DNA from: Candidatus Sericytochromatia bacterium S15B-MN24 CBMW_12
GTDB taxonomy: Bacteria > Cyanobacteriota > Sericytochromatia > S15B-MN24 > UBA4093
Direction: 5' to 3'
DNA: 58,063 nt
Assembly (NCBI GenBank): GCA_002083825.1
Contig: DAZV01000008.1
Span: forward strand, 9,711-67,773
A program made the position numbers and the translations under genes. Below the pieces are notes generated by a model. It ran no database searches, was not told the origin of the DNA, and was given only the letters and a program-made list of their open reading frames with translations. Of this stretch, positions 23,771 to 32,867 are shown piece by piece (within the stretch, counting starts at the first letter, position 1; every line of letters begins with the position of its first letter).

Positions 23771-25366
23771 CTAATCGATGACGAAGCTGAGATCGCCCTG
23801 CCGCTTCACGGGAATGACCAGCTCGATGCTCTTGGTGGGATCGGCGATGGGGATGATCTTGATCTTGGGTTCTCCGTCCGCGGCTCCCGGGACGACCGAG
23901 ACGAGGCCGTCGGCGGAGACGGTGAGGCGCGGATCGAGGGCCTGGAAGAGGAAGGGAAGCTCGCTGCTCCCGAGTCCTTCGAGAAGTACCTTGGCCTGGA
24001 GCTTGACGGAGTCGGGGATCGCGCTGCGCTTGGCTTCCGGGACGGGAGTCAGGGGGCGGGGGTTGAGGGGGGCGAGTTGGTTGGGAAGGACGGTGACGTC
24101 GAGGACGCGGGGGACGATTTCGATGGCGAGGGGGAGGGTGCTTAGGCTGCCCGAGACGGCGGCGATCGCCAGTCGTCCGGTAGCCTGCGGGGTGAGCGTT
24201 CCGTTCGAGAAGCCCGTGCCACCGCTGCCCAGGGTGCTCCAGGAGACGGCGGGGCTGGGAATGAGCCGTCCTTCGGTATCGAAGGCCCGCACGAAGTAGC
24301 GGCGGCTGGCCCCGATGGCGAGCACGTCGGTGCTGGGAGCCTGAGCGACTGGGTTCGAGGCGTCGGCTTCCCGGTAGTTGGGGAAGAGGGAAAGGCTGCG
24401 GAGGACCCGGAACTCCTTGGTGGCCGATTCGAGACCGCTGAGCGAGACCCTGACGGTTCCCGAGACGGATCCCAGCGGGATGAGGGCCTTGATCTGGGTA
24501 TCGGTGGCGGCGACGATCTGGGCGGAGACGCCGTTGAGCAGGACTTCCGGGCGCTTGCCGGACGAGATGCCGAAGTGATCTCCCGAGAGGGTGAGGGTGG
24601 AGCCGGGTGCGCCATTGGCCGGCGTGATGCCCGAGAGCACCGGGGTATGCGTGCTGAGCTCCAGCGCGGGGGGCTTGAGGGTCTCGCCCGAGGCGACCGT
24701 CACGCCCTGAAGGACCGCGCGGCCCAGGTTCTGGTGGTCGGCGACCAGCGTGAAGCGCCCCTTGGGCACGTTCGAGAGCAGGTAGTTCCCCTGGGCATCC
24801 GTCTTGGCGATGTAGGAGGTGCCGGGGATGAAGACGTCGACGTTGAGCAGATCCGTGATGGCGGGATCGGCGGGATTGACCTCGCCCTGGATGTTGCCGG
24901 TGGGGGCGAGTCGCAGGGTGAAGGGTTCGTCGGAGGCCGCCGCGCCGAGCTGGATGGCCTTCATGGTCTCGCGCTGGATGGCTTCGAGCGTGAGGATCTG
25001 ATCATCCGAGGTGTTGAAGGCGAACTTGCCGTCCTCGCCGGTCTTGGTCTCGAAGCCGCTCTGGGTCTGGTAACCGCTCTGGGTGCGGTAGAGCGAGGCT
25101 CCGTTGCTGATGAGGTTGGCTCCGGAGTTGCTGACCAGGTTGGATCCGGAGTTGCTGAGGAGGGTGCCGCGAACCTGCACACCGGCTGCGGGAGCTCCCT
25201 TGGCATCGAGGACCACGCCGTGGATGCCGCGCGCTTGGGCCGAGACTTCGCCAGGTAGCTGCTTCTGCGTGCCCATCCCTAGCTGGGTAGCGTCACACGC
25301 GGCCAGTAGGCTGATGCCGAATAGCGAGAGAACTGCTCGAACGGCCAGTTTTCTGAAAGTAGGCAT
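23771..25366 (-). CDS. Lipoprotein with carboxypeptidase-regulatory-like and IPT/TIG domains
   Basis: A 531-residue lipoprotein with lipobox LLAAC (Cys23). A carboxypeptidase-regulatory-like fold (GIHGVVLDAKGAPAAGVQV, about 48-66) is interrupted by a loop of short repeats: SNSGSN, SNSGAN, ISNGAS, TQSGYQ, TQSGFE. A TIG domain follows (ITPANGAPGSTLTLSGDHFG, about 250-330), then Ig-like segments. The loop repeats are encoded by near-repeats at about 25040-25160. It is first in the operon with the lipoprotein at 21592. Probably a cell-surface adhesin or binding protein; role unproven. The promoter region is shared with the divergent gene at 25587. Confidence 0.75.
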   Translation of the reverse strand: MPTFRKLAVRAVLSLFGISLLAACDATQLGMGTQKQLPGEVSAQARGIHGVVLDAKGAPAAGVQVRGTLLSNSGSNLVSNSGANLISNGASLYRTQSGYQTQSGFETKTGEDGKFAFNTSDDQILTLEAIQRETMKAIQLGAAASDEPFTLRLAPTGNIQGEVNPADPAITDLLNVDVFIPGTSYIAKTDAQGNYLLSNVPKGRFTLVADHQNLGRAVLQGVTVASGETLKPPALELSTHTPVLSGITPANGAPGSTLTLSGDHFGISSGKRPEVLLNGVSAQIVAATDTQIKALIPLGSVSGTVRVSLSGLESATKEFRVLRSLSLFPNYREADASNPVAQAPSTDVLAIGASRRYFVRAFDTEGRLIPSPAVSWSTLGSGGTGFSNGTLTPQATGRLAIAAVSGSLSTLPLAIEIVPRVLDVTVLPNQLAPLNPRPLTPVPEAKRSAIPDSVKLQAKVLLEGLGSSELPFLFQALDPRLTVSADGLVSVVPGAADGEPKIKIIPIADPTKSIELVIPVKRQGDLSFVID

Positions 25367-25586
25367 GGGCGGACTCCTGTTTGACGGCGTTTAACAGCGA
25401 CGAGGTCTCTTGGAGATCGTACCCAGCAACCGAGCATTGTTATCGATTTGCAACGGGAGCCTGACGGCGTCATGACGCGGGTTTCGGGGGATCTGGAAGC
25501 TTAGCGAAGCCTTAATCTCATGCTTACCAAGTCCGGCTCCGATTTGCCGGATAGAGACGATGAGTCTTTTCTCAGGAGAGGGAGCC

Positions 25587-27125
25587 ATGACGAGCCCGAT
25601 TTTCGCCCACCCGCAATCGAATAGCCTGCCGATCCCGCCGCTTCTGCGGCAGACGGCTGCCGTGGCGGATGCGAGCCAGAAGCTCCAGTCGCAGCTCCGC
25701 GTGACGCAGGACTCGCTTTCGCTCACCTCGCAGGCGCTGGCCGGTGGCAAGGGTTCCATCGTGGGGGTGGGAGAGACCGCCCGAAACCTCGGCAATACCC
25801 TTCGCGGGGCCAACCAGCTCCAGAACTCGATCAATGACCTGGCGGGCGGCGCGGTCCCGGCCGGCATGCTTCGCGCGGGCCAGGCGGCCACCAGCTCGAT
25901 TCTGCCCTTTACCGACGTGGCCGGCGCCCTCTCCGACGTTGCCCGCGCTCAGACCCGCGCGCTCGACGATTTCGCCGAGATGCAACGGGTGCTCACCAAT
26001 CCCGCTTCCAGTTCCGCCTTGCGGATTGCCGTCACGGCCCGCGCTACCCAGAGCGCCTCGGTCTACATCCGCCGCCAGCATGTCATGCTCGAGAGCCTGG
26101 ACGCCGCCGATACCGTCCTGCTCGCCAAGAACCCCACCTACGCCAGGCTCACCCAGGATACCCGCCAGATGAAGGGTGTTCGGGCCATCGGTCGGATGAG
26201 CTCCACCACGATGACCCGCCTGATGAAGGCCGCGGAGGTCGGGGGATCGGCGGCGGGACTGACGCTTTCGGCGATCGCCCTACCCCAGCTCGTCAGCGCG
26301 GTCGGCACCAGCTACCGGAACCTTCATGCCGCCTTCCGGGATGACGCCGCCACCGAGGACCAGCGCCTGGGCGCCGTCGCCGATCTCGGCCGCGCCACCG
26401 CAAGCTCGATTCACGCCGTCGAGGGCATGCGGCTTTCCTTCTCGACCCTCAGCCGCGTGGCCGCCAACTCCCGCCTCCTGGGAAATGCCGTCACCAAGGT
26501 CGCCGGCACCCGCATGATCCGCTTCTCGTCCACCGTCTTCGGCAGGGCGATGGGCGTGCTGATGCCCATCGCCGACGTGGGCTTGTTCGCCGCCAACGGC
26601 GTGAAGGCCTGGCAGACCCTCAAGGATCCCGGTGCCGGCTTCGGCGCCAAGGCGCGATCGATCGTGGCGGTGGGGCTGGATGGCCTCAAGCTGGCCACCT
26701 ACCTGATGCCGATGACCCAGGGGCTCCGGATGGCCTACCTGGGCGCGTCCATCGCGTCCATCGGGCTTTCGACCTGGGACTTCGGCCGCGCGATGATGCC
26801 GGCCGCCAGGAAGTTGGGAGCGGCGTTCGTCGAGGCGGTCATGGACCCCATGGGGGCGGTTCGGAAGGTGGCCAACGCCGCCGAGGAAGGCGTGATGTCG
26901 GTCGTTCGCGCCGCGAAGACGGCGGCGACGGCGATCTGGAATGCGTTGAGCCACCCCGCGGTTTCGTACGCCGACGCCAAGGATAAGGTTTCGGATCTCG
27001 TCGCGGGAGGCCGCGACGTGGCCGAGACCCTGGGCGAGGCGGTCCGCCTGGTGGATCGCAAGGCCGGCGAAGGGATCATGACCATGCGGCGGAAGTTCGG
27101 GGGAAGGCTCCTCGGAACGGCCTAG
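25587..27125 (+). CDS. Ala-rich helical protein of unknown function
   Basis: A 512-residue protein without signal peptide, made of amphipathic and weakly hydrophobic helices rich in Ala, Ser and Thr. Hydrophobic stretches occur about residues 223-245 (GGSAAGLTLSAIALPQLVSA), 325-345 (FGRAMGVLMPIADVGLFAAN) and 385-405 (YLGASIASIGLSTWDFG). This mix recalls translocator or effector proteins that insert into membranes, but there is no motif to name a family and no secretion genes nearby. The ATG at 25587 follows GGAGAGGGAGCC; an ATG at 25560 is an alternative. It is convergent with the big chemoreceptor, the stops being 2 nt apart. Confidence 0.55.
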   Translation: MTSPIFAHPQSNSLPIPPLLRQTAAVADASQKLQSQLRVTQDSLSLTSQALAGGKGSIVGVGETARNLGNTLRGANQLQNSINDLAGGAVPAGMLRAGQAATSSILPFTDVAGALSDVARAQTRALDDFAEMQRVLTNPASSSALRIAVTARATQSASVYIRRQHVMLESLDAADTVLLAKNPTYARLTQDTRQMKGVRAIGRMSSTTMTRLMKAAEVGGSAAGLTLSAIALPQLVSAVGTSYRNLHAAFRDDAATEDQRLGAVADLGRATASSIHAVEGMRLSFSTLSRVAANSRLLGNAVTKVAGTRMIRFSSTVFGRAMGVLMPIADVGLFAANGVKAWQTLKDPGAGFGAKARSIVAVGLDGLKLATYLMPMTQGLRMAYLGASIASIGLSTWDFGRAMMPAARKLGAAFVEAVMDPMGAVRKVANAAEEGVMSVVRAAKTAATAIWNALSHPAVSYADAKDKVSDLVAGGRDVAETLGEAVRLVDRKAGEGIMTMRRKFGGRLLGTA

Positions 27126-27127
27126 CC

Positions 27128-30091
27128 TCAGCGGGCGGGAATGATTTTCTCCCGGCCGCCGGCCGATTGACGGTTCGCGTCGTCGATCCGGAAGGCGGCG
27201 ACCAGCTTGGTGAGTCCCGTGATCTGGCCATCGACGAACGTGCCGGCCTCGGCGGTTTCCTTGGCCATGGCGACGTTGCCCTGGGTCAGCCGGTCGAGTT
27301 CGGACATGGCATGGTGAATCTGTTCGATGCCGATCCGCTGCTCTCCCGAGGACCGAGCGATCTGGGTGACGATGGCGCTGACCCGCTGGATGTCCGAGAC
27401 GATATCCTGCATGCGGTTGCCGGTTTGTTGGACCAGCGAGGAGCCGCTCTCCACGTGATGCATGGAGCCTTCGATCAAGGTCCGGATTTGGCCGGCGGCT
27501 TCGATGGAGCGCTCGGCGAGGAGTCGGACCTCGTTGGCCACCACCGCGAAGCCCCGGCCGTGTTCTCCGGCCCGGGCAGCCTCGATCGCCGCGTTGAGGG
27601 CCAAGAGATTGGTTTGATCCGTGATCTCCTCGATCAGGCCGATGATCTCGGAGATTTGCCCCGAGCTCGTCTGGATGTCGCCGATCGTGCGCACCACGTC
27701 ATCCATCATCTTGCCGCCGCCGAGCGCGAGCTGTTCGACCTGGACCGTGATCTGCTCGGCCTCCAGGGTGTACTCGGCGTTGCGTCGGACGGTGGTGGTC
27801 AGCTCCTCGACGGTCGCGGCGGTCTGTTCGACGTTGGTGGCTTGATCACGCGCCCGAACCAGGGACTGGGCGCTGCCATCGGCGAGGTTGGAGATGCGAC
27901 GGGCGATTTGCTGGGTCGAGCCGCGAAGATCGGCCACCATGACGCCCATGTTGTCCACCGAGGCGTTGATGGCCACCTTGAGGGCTCCGAGTTCGCCGCG
28001 ATAATCCCCGGAGACCCGCAGGGTGAGGTTGCTGGCGGCTTGCGCCTGGGTGACCTGGAGAATTTCCTGCATGGCATTGCTGAGGGTGTCGAGGGAGAGG
28101 TTGAAGTTGGTTTTGAGTCTCGCGAGGTCTCCCTTGAGATCTTGCTTGACGCGCTCCTGGAAGTTGCCGGCCGATAGGGCGTCCATGACGCGGTTGATCT
28201 CGGCGATCGCCTGGCCCATCGTCTGATTCGCCTCGTTGACCGTCTGTTTGAGATCTTCCTGGCCTTCCAGCTCCATCCGGCGGTTGAAATCTCCTTGGGC
28301 GAGTCCCTGCATCACGTGGTTGAGGGCGGCCATGGTCTCTCGAACCCGCTCGTTCGAGGCGTTGACGCCAGCCTTGAGGGCTGCGAGATCCCCTTGAACG
28401 TCGGCTTTGACGTGCTTGGAGAAGTCGCCGTCGGAGATGGCGGTGACGACCTGGTTCACTTCCGCCAGGGTCAGCCCCAGGAGCGTTAGGAGCTGGTCCA
28501 GTGCGGATCCCATCTTGCTCAATTCGTCGCTCCCCTTGAGGTCGCAGCGCAGGGAGAAATCGCCGGTGCGGGAGATTCGCTCGACCGTGGCCGAGATGCG
28601 GGCCAGCGGCCCCATGACGCTCCGGATGATGGCGATGCCGACGCCGATGGCCAGGAGGCTCACCACGCCTGCGATCAGCGCGACCGTCAGGATGGCCTGG
28701 TTCACGCCCTGGTTGACCTCGCGCATCACCTCCGCCTGCTTGTCGGCCGCCTGCGAGACCCGCTTGTCATCCTTCAGGGACTGGCTGGAGACGAGCGCAC
28801 GGATGCTCTCCATCACCGTCAGCATGTCCCGGTCACTGGCCAGGAGGCTCCGGCGGGCCGCCAGGAGCTGATTGATCGAGGTACGCATCGGGCCGAGCTC
28901 CTGGCTCACCTGCGAGGCGTTCCGGGCCAAGTCGCGCTGATTGATCTGGCCGAGCGAGCGGTGAACCCGCCCGGTATTGTCCTGGATCCGACCCAGCCGC
29001 TGAAGGATTTCAGCCTCGGCCAGGGAGAGCTCCTCGTCGGTCTCGCTCATCATGGCCTGCCGGATGCCCGCCTTGATGTCCTTGGCGTCCACGCTGATGG
29101 TGTGACCGAAGTTGCGAGTCAGAATCGCCTGGTTTTGCATGCGGAGCGCCCGGTCGACCCGCTCGCGATCCCGGAGAATTTGCATTTCGATGGGATCGAG
29201 AACCTCCGAGGCCTTGGCGATCAAGAGATCGACGGATGCGTTGGTTCGATTCATGGCGTCGCGGTAGGCACCTTCCGCCTCGCGGTTGGTGAAGACGGCG
29301 GCGCGCAGGGCGAAGAGCCCCGTTCCATCCTTGTTTGCTTGCTTTTGAATCTCGGCGGTCGTGATCTTGATTTGCTTGATGACGGCGGGGTCTCCGGCCT
29401 CCCCGGGAACCCGCTGGATGGCGTCGGTGGCGGCCTTGAGCCGATCCTTGATCGGCGTGAGCTTGTACTTGCTTTTCACGGCGTCGAGGTCCGACGTGAT
29501 GATGGCGATGTCCTTGACCTTCATCAGCTGGGTCAAGAGCTTTCTTTGCGTTCCGTTGATGCGCATGCTGTTGGTTTGGGATTCGTTGACCATCTTGAGC
29601 GACTGCTCCGAGAGCGTGGCCAGGCGTTCGTTCACCACTTGGACCGAGGTTTCGATCTGCGAGAGGGACTGCGTGATGTCGTGGCTCTTCGCCTTGAAGG
29701 TCGCGACGTTCTCCAGCTTGCGGCGCACGGCGGCGACGGTTTCGGTATGGGCCTCCTTGAGGGCCCGGGTGTCGAAGGCGTCGCTTCCGTTGAGGGCCTG
29801 GATTTCCCGCTGGATGGCCTCCATCTCGCCAAGGCGCTTCTGGATGGCTTGCGAATGGGTTTGAATGTCCTCGTCGCGGGTGGCCATGCCGGCCTTCAGG
29901 AAGTCGGCCATCAGGCGTTCGGTCGTCTGCTGGAGTTGCAGGGTCTTGACCTGCAGGGGGGTGGATTGGGAGGTCAGGAGGTTGACCTGTGTCTGGATCC
30001 GGATGTTGGACGACAAGCCGACGGCAGCGACAGCGAGGATGCCGGCGAAGGCCAGTAGGGTCAAGAGGATGAGCTTGTTTCGGATGGACAC
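27128..30091 (-). CDS. Large methyl-accepting chemotaxis protein with stacked HAMP domains
   Basis: A 987-residue chemoreceptor. The first span is residues 5-29, followed by a long helical extracytoplasmic region to about 462, the second span about 463-492, then a HAMP domain and at least three further HAMP-like units (GDFSKHVKADVQGDL, GDFNRRMELEGQEDL and GNFQERVKQDLKGDL end similar strands). The signalling tip is about residue 815 ([20 protein letters not shown]). No C-terminal methylation-enzyme tether pentapeptide is seen. The start is GTG at 30091, since GGAGG lies 4 nt upstream. The solute-binding protein gene at 30168-31316 sits directly upstream on the same strand, suggesting the receptor may read its ligand state. 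Confidence 0.9.
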   Translation of the reverse strand: MSIRNKLILLTLLAFAGILAVAAVGLSSNIRIQTQVNLLTSQSTPLQVKTLQLQQTTERLMADFLKAGMATRDEDIQTHSQAIQKRLGEMEAIQREIQALNGSDAFDTRALKEAHTETVAAVRRKLENVATFKAKSHDITQSLSQIETSVQVVNERLATLSEQSLKMVNESQTNSMRINGTQRKLLTQLMKVKDIAIITSDLDAVKSKYKLTPIKDRLKAATDAIQRVPGEAGDPAVIKQIKITTAEIQKQANKDGTGLFALRAAVFTNREAEGAYRDAMNRTNASVDLLIAKASEVLDPIEMQILRDRERVDRALRMQNQAILTRNFGHTISVDAKDIKAGIRQAMMSETDEELSLAEAEILQRLGRIQDNTGRVHRSLGQINQRDLARNASQVSQELGPMRTSINQLLAARRSLLASDRDMLTVMESIRALVSSQSLKDDKRVSQAADKQAEVMREVNQGVNQAILTVALIAGVVSLLAIGVGIAIIRSVMGPLARISATVERISRTGDFSLRCDLKGSDELSKMGSALDQLLTLLGLTLAEVNQVVTAISDGDFSKHVKADVQGDLAALKAGVNASNERVRETMAALNHVMQGLAQGDFNRRMELEGQEDLKQTVNEANQTMGQAIAEINRVMDALSAGNFQERVKQDLKGDLARLKTNFNLSLDTLSNAMQEILQVTQAQAASNLTLRVSGDYRGELGALKVAINASVDNMGVMVADLRGSTQQIARRISNLADGSAQSLVRARDQATNVEQTAATVEELTTTVRRNAEYTLEAEQITVQVEQLALGGGKMMDDVVRTIGDIQTSSGQISEIIGLIEEITDQTNLLALNAAIEAARAGEHGRGFAVVANEVRLLAERSIEAAGQIRTLIEGSMHHVESGSSLVQQTGNRMQDIVSDIQRVSAIVTQIARSSGEQRIGIEQIHHAMSELDRLTQGNVAMAKETAEAGTFVDGQITGLTKLVAAFRIDDANRQSAGGREKIIPAR

Positions 30092-30167
30092 GGGACCTCC
30101 TTGTGGAAGAGCCGGCGCGCCCGCTGGTGCGGGCACGCCGGAAGGAAACTAGTGTTCCGGAAGGAAC

Positions 30168-31316
30168 CTAGCGGGTGAGCGGAGCGATGACTCCGTTCCG
30201 GATCTCGGTGAGGTAGACCGTGTCGGAGGCCTGGTGGTTGCTGGCGCTCAGGTTGATCTTCACCCCGCCCATGTCGACGTTCTTCATGCCCTCCAGGGCG
30301 GCTAGGAGGCCATCCCGGGTGAGGTTCGCCCCGGCGCGCTCCAGCCCGAGCGCCATGACCTTGGCGCTGAGGGCGCCTTCCAGGGTCACGAAGCCGAGCT
30401 TTTCTCCCGGGAAGTGCTTGGCGAGGAGATCCGTGCATTCCTTGACGAGCGGGATGGTGGTATCGAAGGGGAAGGGGACCACCTGAGAGATGAGCACGCC
30501 GTTGCCCTGGGTGCCGAGGGCCTTGACCAGGTCGTCGGTGCCGACGAAGGAGACCGTCGCGAGACCCGACTTGAGGCCCGCCGAGCGGGCCGCCTTGACG
30601 AAGGCGGCGACCGGGGCGTAAGGCCCCACCATGACGACGACGTCCGGATTGCCCTGGAGGATCTTGCTCAGGCCGGTCTGGATCGCGAGCGTTCCCCGCT
30701 CGAAGGTGCCCTTGGCGACCACGTTCATGCCGCGTTTTTTCAGGGCCTTCTCGGTTCCCGACAGGACCGCCTGGCCGAAGCCGTCATCCTGGTAGAAGAC
30801 GCCGAATCGCTTTGCCCCGTCGGCGAGGTACTTCTGGACCAGGACCTCGGTTTCGTCGTCGTAGCTCGCCCGGACGTTGATAACCTCGCGCACGGGGGGC
30901 TGGCGTAGGGCCATCGACCCGGTGAACAGCCCGATCAGCGGGGTCCGGGTGTCCTTGACGATGGGCAGGGCGGCGTTGGAGGTGGGGGTTCCCACGTAGC
31001 CGAACAGGGAGAAGACCTGATCCTCCTCGATCAGCTTCAGGGTGGTGTCGATGGTCCGATCGGGGTTGTAGCCGTCGTCCTCGACGATCAGTTTGATCTG
31101 CCGGCCGTGAATGCCGCCCTTGGAGTTGATGTCCCGGAAGACCGCTTCGGCTCCGAGCTTCATCCCCTTGCCGAGGCCGGAGGCATTGCCCGTCTGGGCG
31201 CTCGACATGCCGAGGGTCACGCTGGTGTCGGTGATGCCGGGATCGGCCGCATTCGCCCAGGGGGCCGCCGAGACTGCTCCGACCAGCAGTGCGACGAGTA
31301 GGGACCATTTCTTCAA
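30168..31316 (-). CDS. LivJ-type periplasmic solute-binding protein
   Basis: A 382-residue periplasmic binding protein of the branched-chain amino acid/amide class (type I fold). It has a signal peptide with cleavage after ANA, then ITDTSVTLGMSSAQTGNASG, GGIHGRQIKLIVEDDGYNP and LFGYVGTPTSNAALPI. No LivFGHM transporter genes are adjacent; the next gene on this strand, 76 nt after its stop, is a chemoreceptor. It may therefore serve sensing, or feed a transporter elsewhere. The start is TTG at 31316, with GGAG 8 nt upstream; an ATG at 31321 is out of frame. Confidence 0.88.
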   Translation of the reverse strand: MKKWSLLVALLVGAVSAAPWANAADPGITDTSVTLGMSSAQTGNASGLGKGMKLGAEAVFRDINSKGGIHGRQIKLIVEDDGYNPDRTIDTTLKLIEEDQVFSLFGYVGTPTSNAALPIVKDTRTPLIGLFTGSMALRQPPVREVINVRASYDDETEVLVQKYLADGAKRFGVFYQDDGFGQAVLSGTEKALKKRGMNVVAKGTFERGTLAIQTGLSKILQGNPDVVVMVGPYAPVAAFVKAARSAGLKSGLATVSFVGTDDLVKALGTQGNGVLISQVVPFPFDTTIPLVKECTDLLAKHFPGEKLGFVTLEGALSAKVMALGLERAGANLTRDGLLAALEGMKNVDMGGVKINLSASNHQASDTVYLTEIRNGVIAPLTR

Positions 31317-31340
31317 TGCATCTTCTCCTTTTCCTTGCGC

Positions 31341-31420
31341 ATTAGCGCCAGCGGCTGTTGATTAGCGCCAGCGGCTGTTGATTAGGACCGCGAGAGAACG
31401 CCGTCGAGCTTTGCTCTAGC
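31341..31420 (-). repeat. Interspersed intergenic repeat, copy A (with tandem 20-bp duplication)
   Basis: Minus-strand copy of a family that reads TAGAGCAAAGCTCG, then CGGCGTTCTCTCGC, then TAATCAACAGCCGCTGGCGC. The last 20 bp (attagcgccagcggctgttg on the plus strand) is duplicated at 31341-31360 and 31361-31380. Other copies are at 42541, 50286, 50389 and 54902. Confidence 0.85.
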
Positions 31421-31544
31421 GAGTGCTGGCTGGGATTTGGATGGAGTGCAGGTTCCGATCGACGCAACCTGAGAGGGCCTTCCCCATCGCGTGGAGCTGA
31501 GAGTGCCGAAACCACAGGGTTCAAGTTGATCAATTCGGGATCAG

Positions 31545-31572
31545 ACTATATCAATTCAAGCAAGCAGGTCAA
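31545..31572 (-). promoter_or_regulatory. Possible promoter for the solute-binding protein gene
   Basis: On the minus strand TTGACC (31572-31567) and TATAGT (31550-31545) are 16 bp apart, about 230 bp upstream of the TTG start, with repeat copy A in the leader. The 376-bp gap 31317-31692 otherwise shows nothing coding. Confidence 0.4.
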
Positions 31573-31692
31573 GCCGCGTTCCCGGGCGCCTTCCGGGTTC
31601 CATTGCCGAGCGAGCGTTCAAGAAACGTTGGTGATCCTCTCGAACGGCGCGGGTAGGGTACTTCGGACCCTCACGGAAGGAGCTCGATACTC

Positions 31693-31974
31693 ATGTTCAT
31701 GTTCAATGAAAAGGCGCGCGGCCAAGCCTACATCGTCTCGATTCTGCTGGCCACCATGCTGATCCGGATCGTCCTGGGCATCGCCCATCCCGATCTCGGC
31801 CTGGAGCAGACGGCACTCATCGGGGTGACCACGGTGCTCTTGGTCGGACCTCCGCTCTACCAGTGGCTCTTCGACAAGCCCATGATCAAGCCGGAGAAGC
31901 GCATCCAGTACCGTATTCTCTCCTCGCTTTCGGTCGCTCTTTTCGTCGTGACCATTCTCTTTCCGGTTTTTTGA
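31693..31974 (+). CDS. Small membrane protein of unknown function
   Basis: A 93-residue protein with three probable membrane spans, about residues 11-30, 41-58 and 70-92, joined by a short charged loop (DKPMIKPEKRIQYR). AAGGAG lies upstream of the ATG at 31693. The aroE gene begins 21 nt later on the same strand, so it likely shares its transcript, but nothing suggests a role in the shikimate pathway. No recognised family. Confidence 0.6.
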   Translation: MFMFNEKARGQAYIVSILLATMLIRIVLGIAHPDLGLEQTALIGVTTVLLVGPPLYQWLFDKPMIKPEKRIQYRILSSLSVALFVVTILFPVF

Positions 31975-31995
31975 TTTTTTAAGTAGAATGGGGGC

Positions 31996-32853
31996 ATGCT
32001 CGGAATCGACGCGAAAACCCAGCTCTTCGGCCTGATTGGCTATCCTCTGGCTCAGACTCACTCGCCGCGGCTTCAAAACGCGGCGCTGTCGGCCATGGGT
32101 CTGAACGGGGTTTACCTGGCGATGCCGACCGCGCCCGAGCGGCTTGCTTCGGCGGTCGGGGCGATGCGGGCCTGGCCGGTCGGAGGCTTCAACGTCACGG
32201 TTCCCCACAAGGTGGCCGTCATGGAGTTCCTGGACGCGATCAGCCCCGAGGCCGAGCGGATAGGGGCGGTGAACACCATCTCGCGGGAGGGCGATCGCCT
32301 CGTCGGTCACAACACCGATCATGTCGGGTTTCTCGCCATGCTCGCCGGCATTCCGCTTCCCGAGCGGGCGATCATCCTGGGGGCGGGCGGTTCCAGCCGG
32401 GCCGTGGCCTTCGCCCTGGCGAGCGTCGGGGTCGGGGAAATCCTCTTCGCCGTTCGGCGGGCGGGAGCCAGCCGCGAGGTGGTGAGTTCCCTGCGCTTTC
32501 CCGACGTCGGCTGGCAGGAGGTGCTCTTCGGTTCTCCGGCGCTTCGCTCCGCGCTCCCCGGAACCTGCCTGGTCGTCAACACCACCCCCGTGGGCATGGC
32601 GCCGGAGATCGACGCTTCCGCGCTCGATGCCGATGCGCTCGCGCTGTTGCCGCCTCAGGCCGCGGTGCTCGACCTCGTCTACAGCCCCGCCGAGACCCGG
32701 CTGCTGCGCCTGGCGAGGGAACGCGGCCATCCGACCCGCAACGGGCTCACCATGCTGATCGCTCAGGCGGCGGCGGCTTTTTCGATCTGGACCGGCGTGC
32801 AGGCCCCTGAGAAGGCCTGGCACGACGCATTACACGGCATACTGGAGCACTAA
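31996..32853 (+). CDS. aroE: Shikimate dehydrogenase
   Basis: AroE reduces 3-dehydroshikimate to shikimate with NADPH. The 285-residue protein shows the substrate motif LAQTHSPRLQN (residues 18-28), the catalytic Lys in NVTVPHK (about 75), NTDHVGF (about 112), the nucleotide loop GAGGSSRA (about 134), TPVGMAPE, and the C-terminal NGLTMLIAQAA. It fits the full-length family. It is followed 14 nt later by ribF; the two are probably co-transcribed. Confidence 0.96.
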   Translation: MLGIDAKTQLFGLIGYPLAQTHSPRLQNAALSAMGLNGVYLAMPTAPERLASAVGAMRAWPVGGFNVTVPHKVAVMEFLDAISPEAERIGAVNTISREGDRLVGHNTDHVGFLAMLAGIPLPERAIILGAGGSSRAVAFALASVGVGEILFAVRRAGASREVVSSLRFPDVGWQEVLFGSPALRSALPGTCLVVNTTPVGMAPEIDASALDADALALLPPQAAVLDLVYSPAETRLLRLARERGHPTRNGLTMLIAQAAAAFSIWTGVQAPEKAWHDALHGILEH

Positions 32854-32867
32854 TACCGGAGGAACCG

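Noticed and set aside
21757..23781. 674-residue plus-strand frame opposite a lipoprotein gene
   Set aside because: Shadow of the lipoprotein gene, low-complexity translation.
30138..30175. Short direct repeat CCGGAAGGAA near the big chemoreceptor start
   Set aside because: Two short copies only; probably chance or a minor local duplication.
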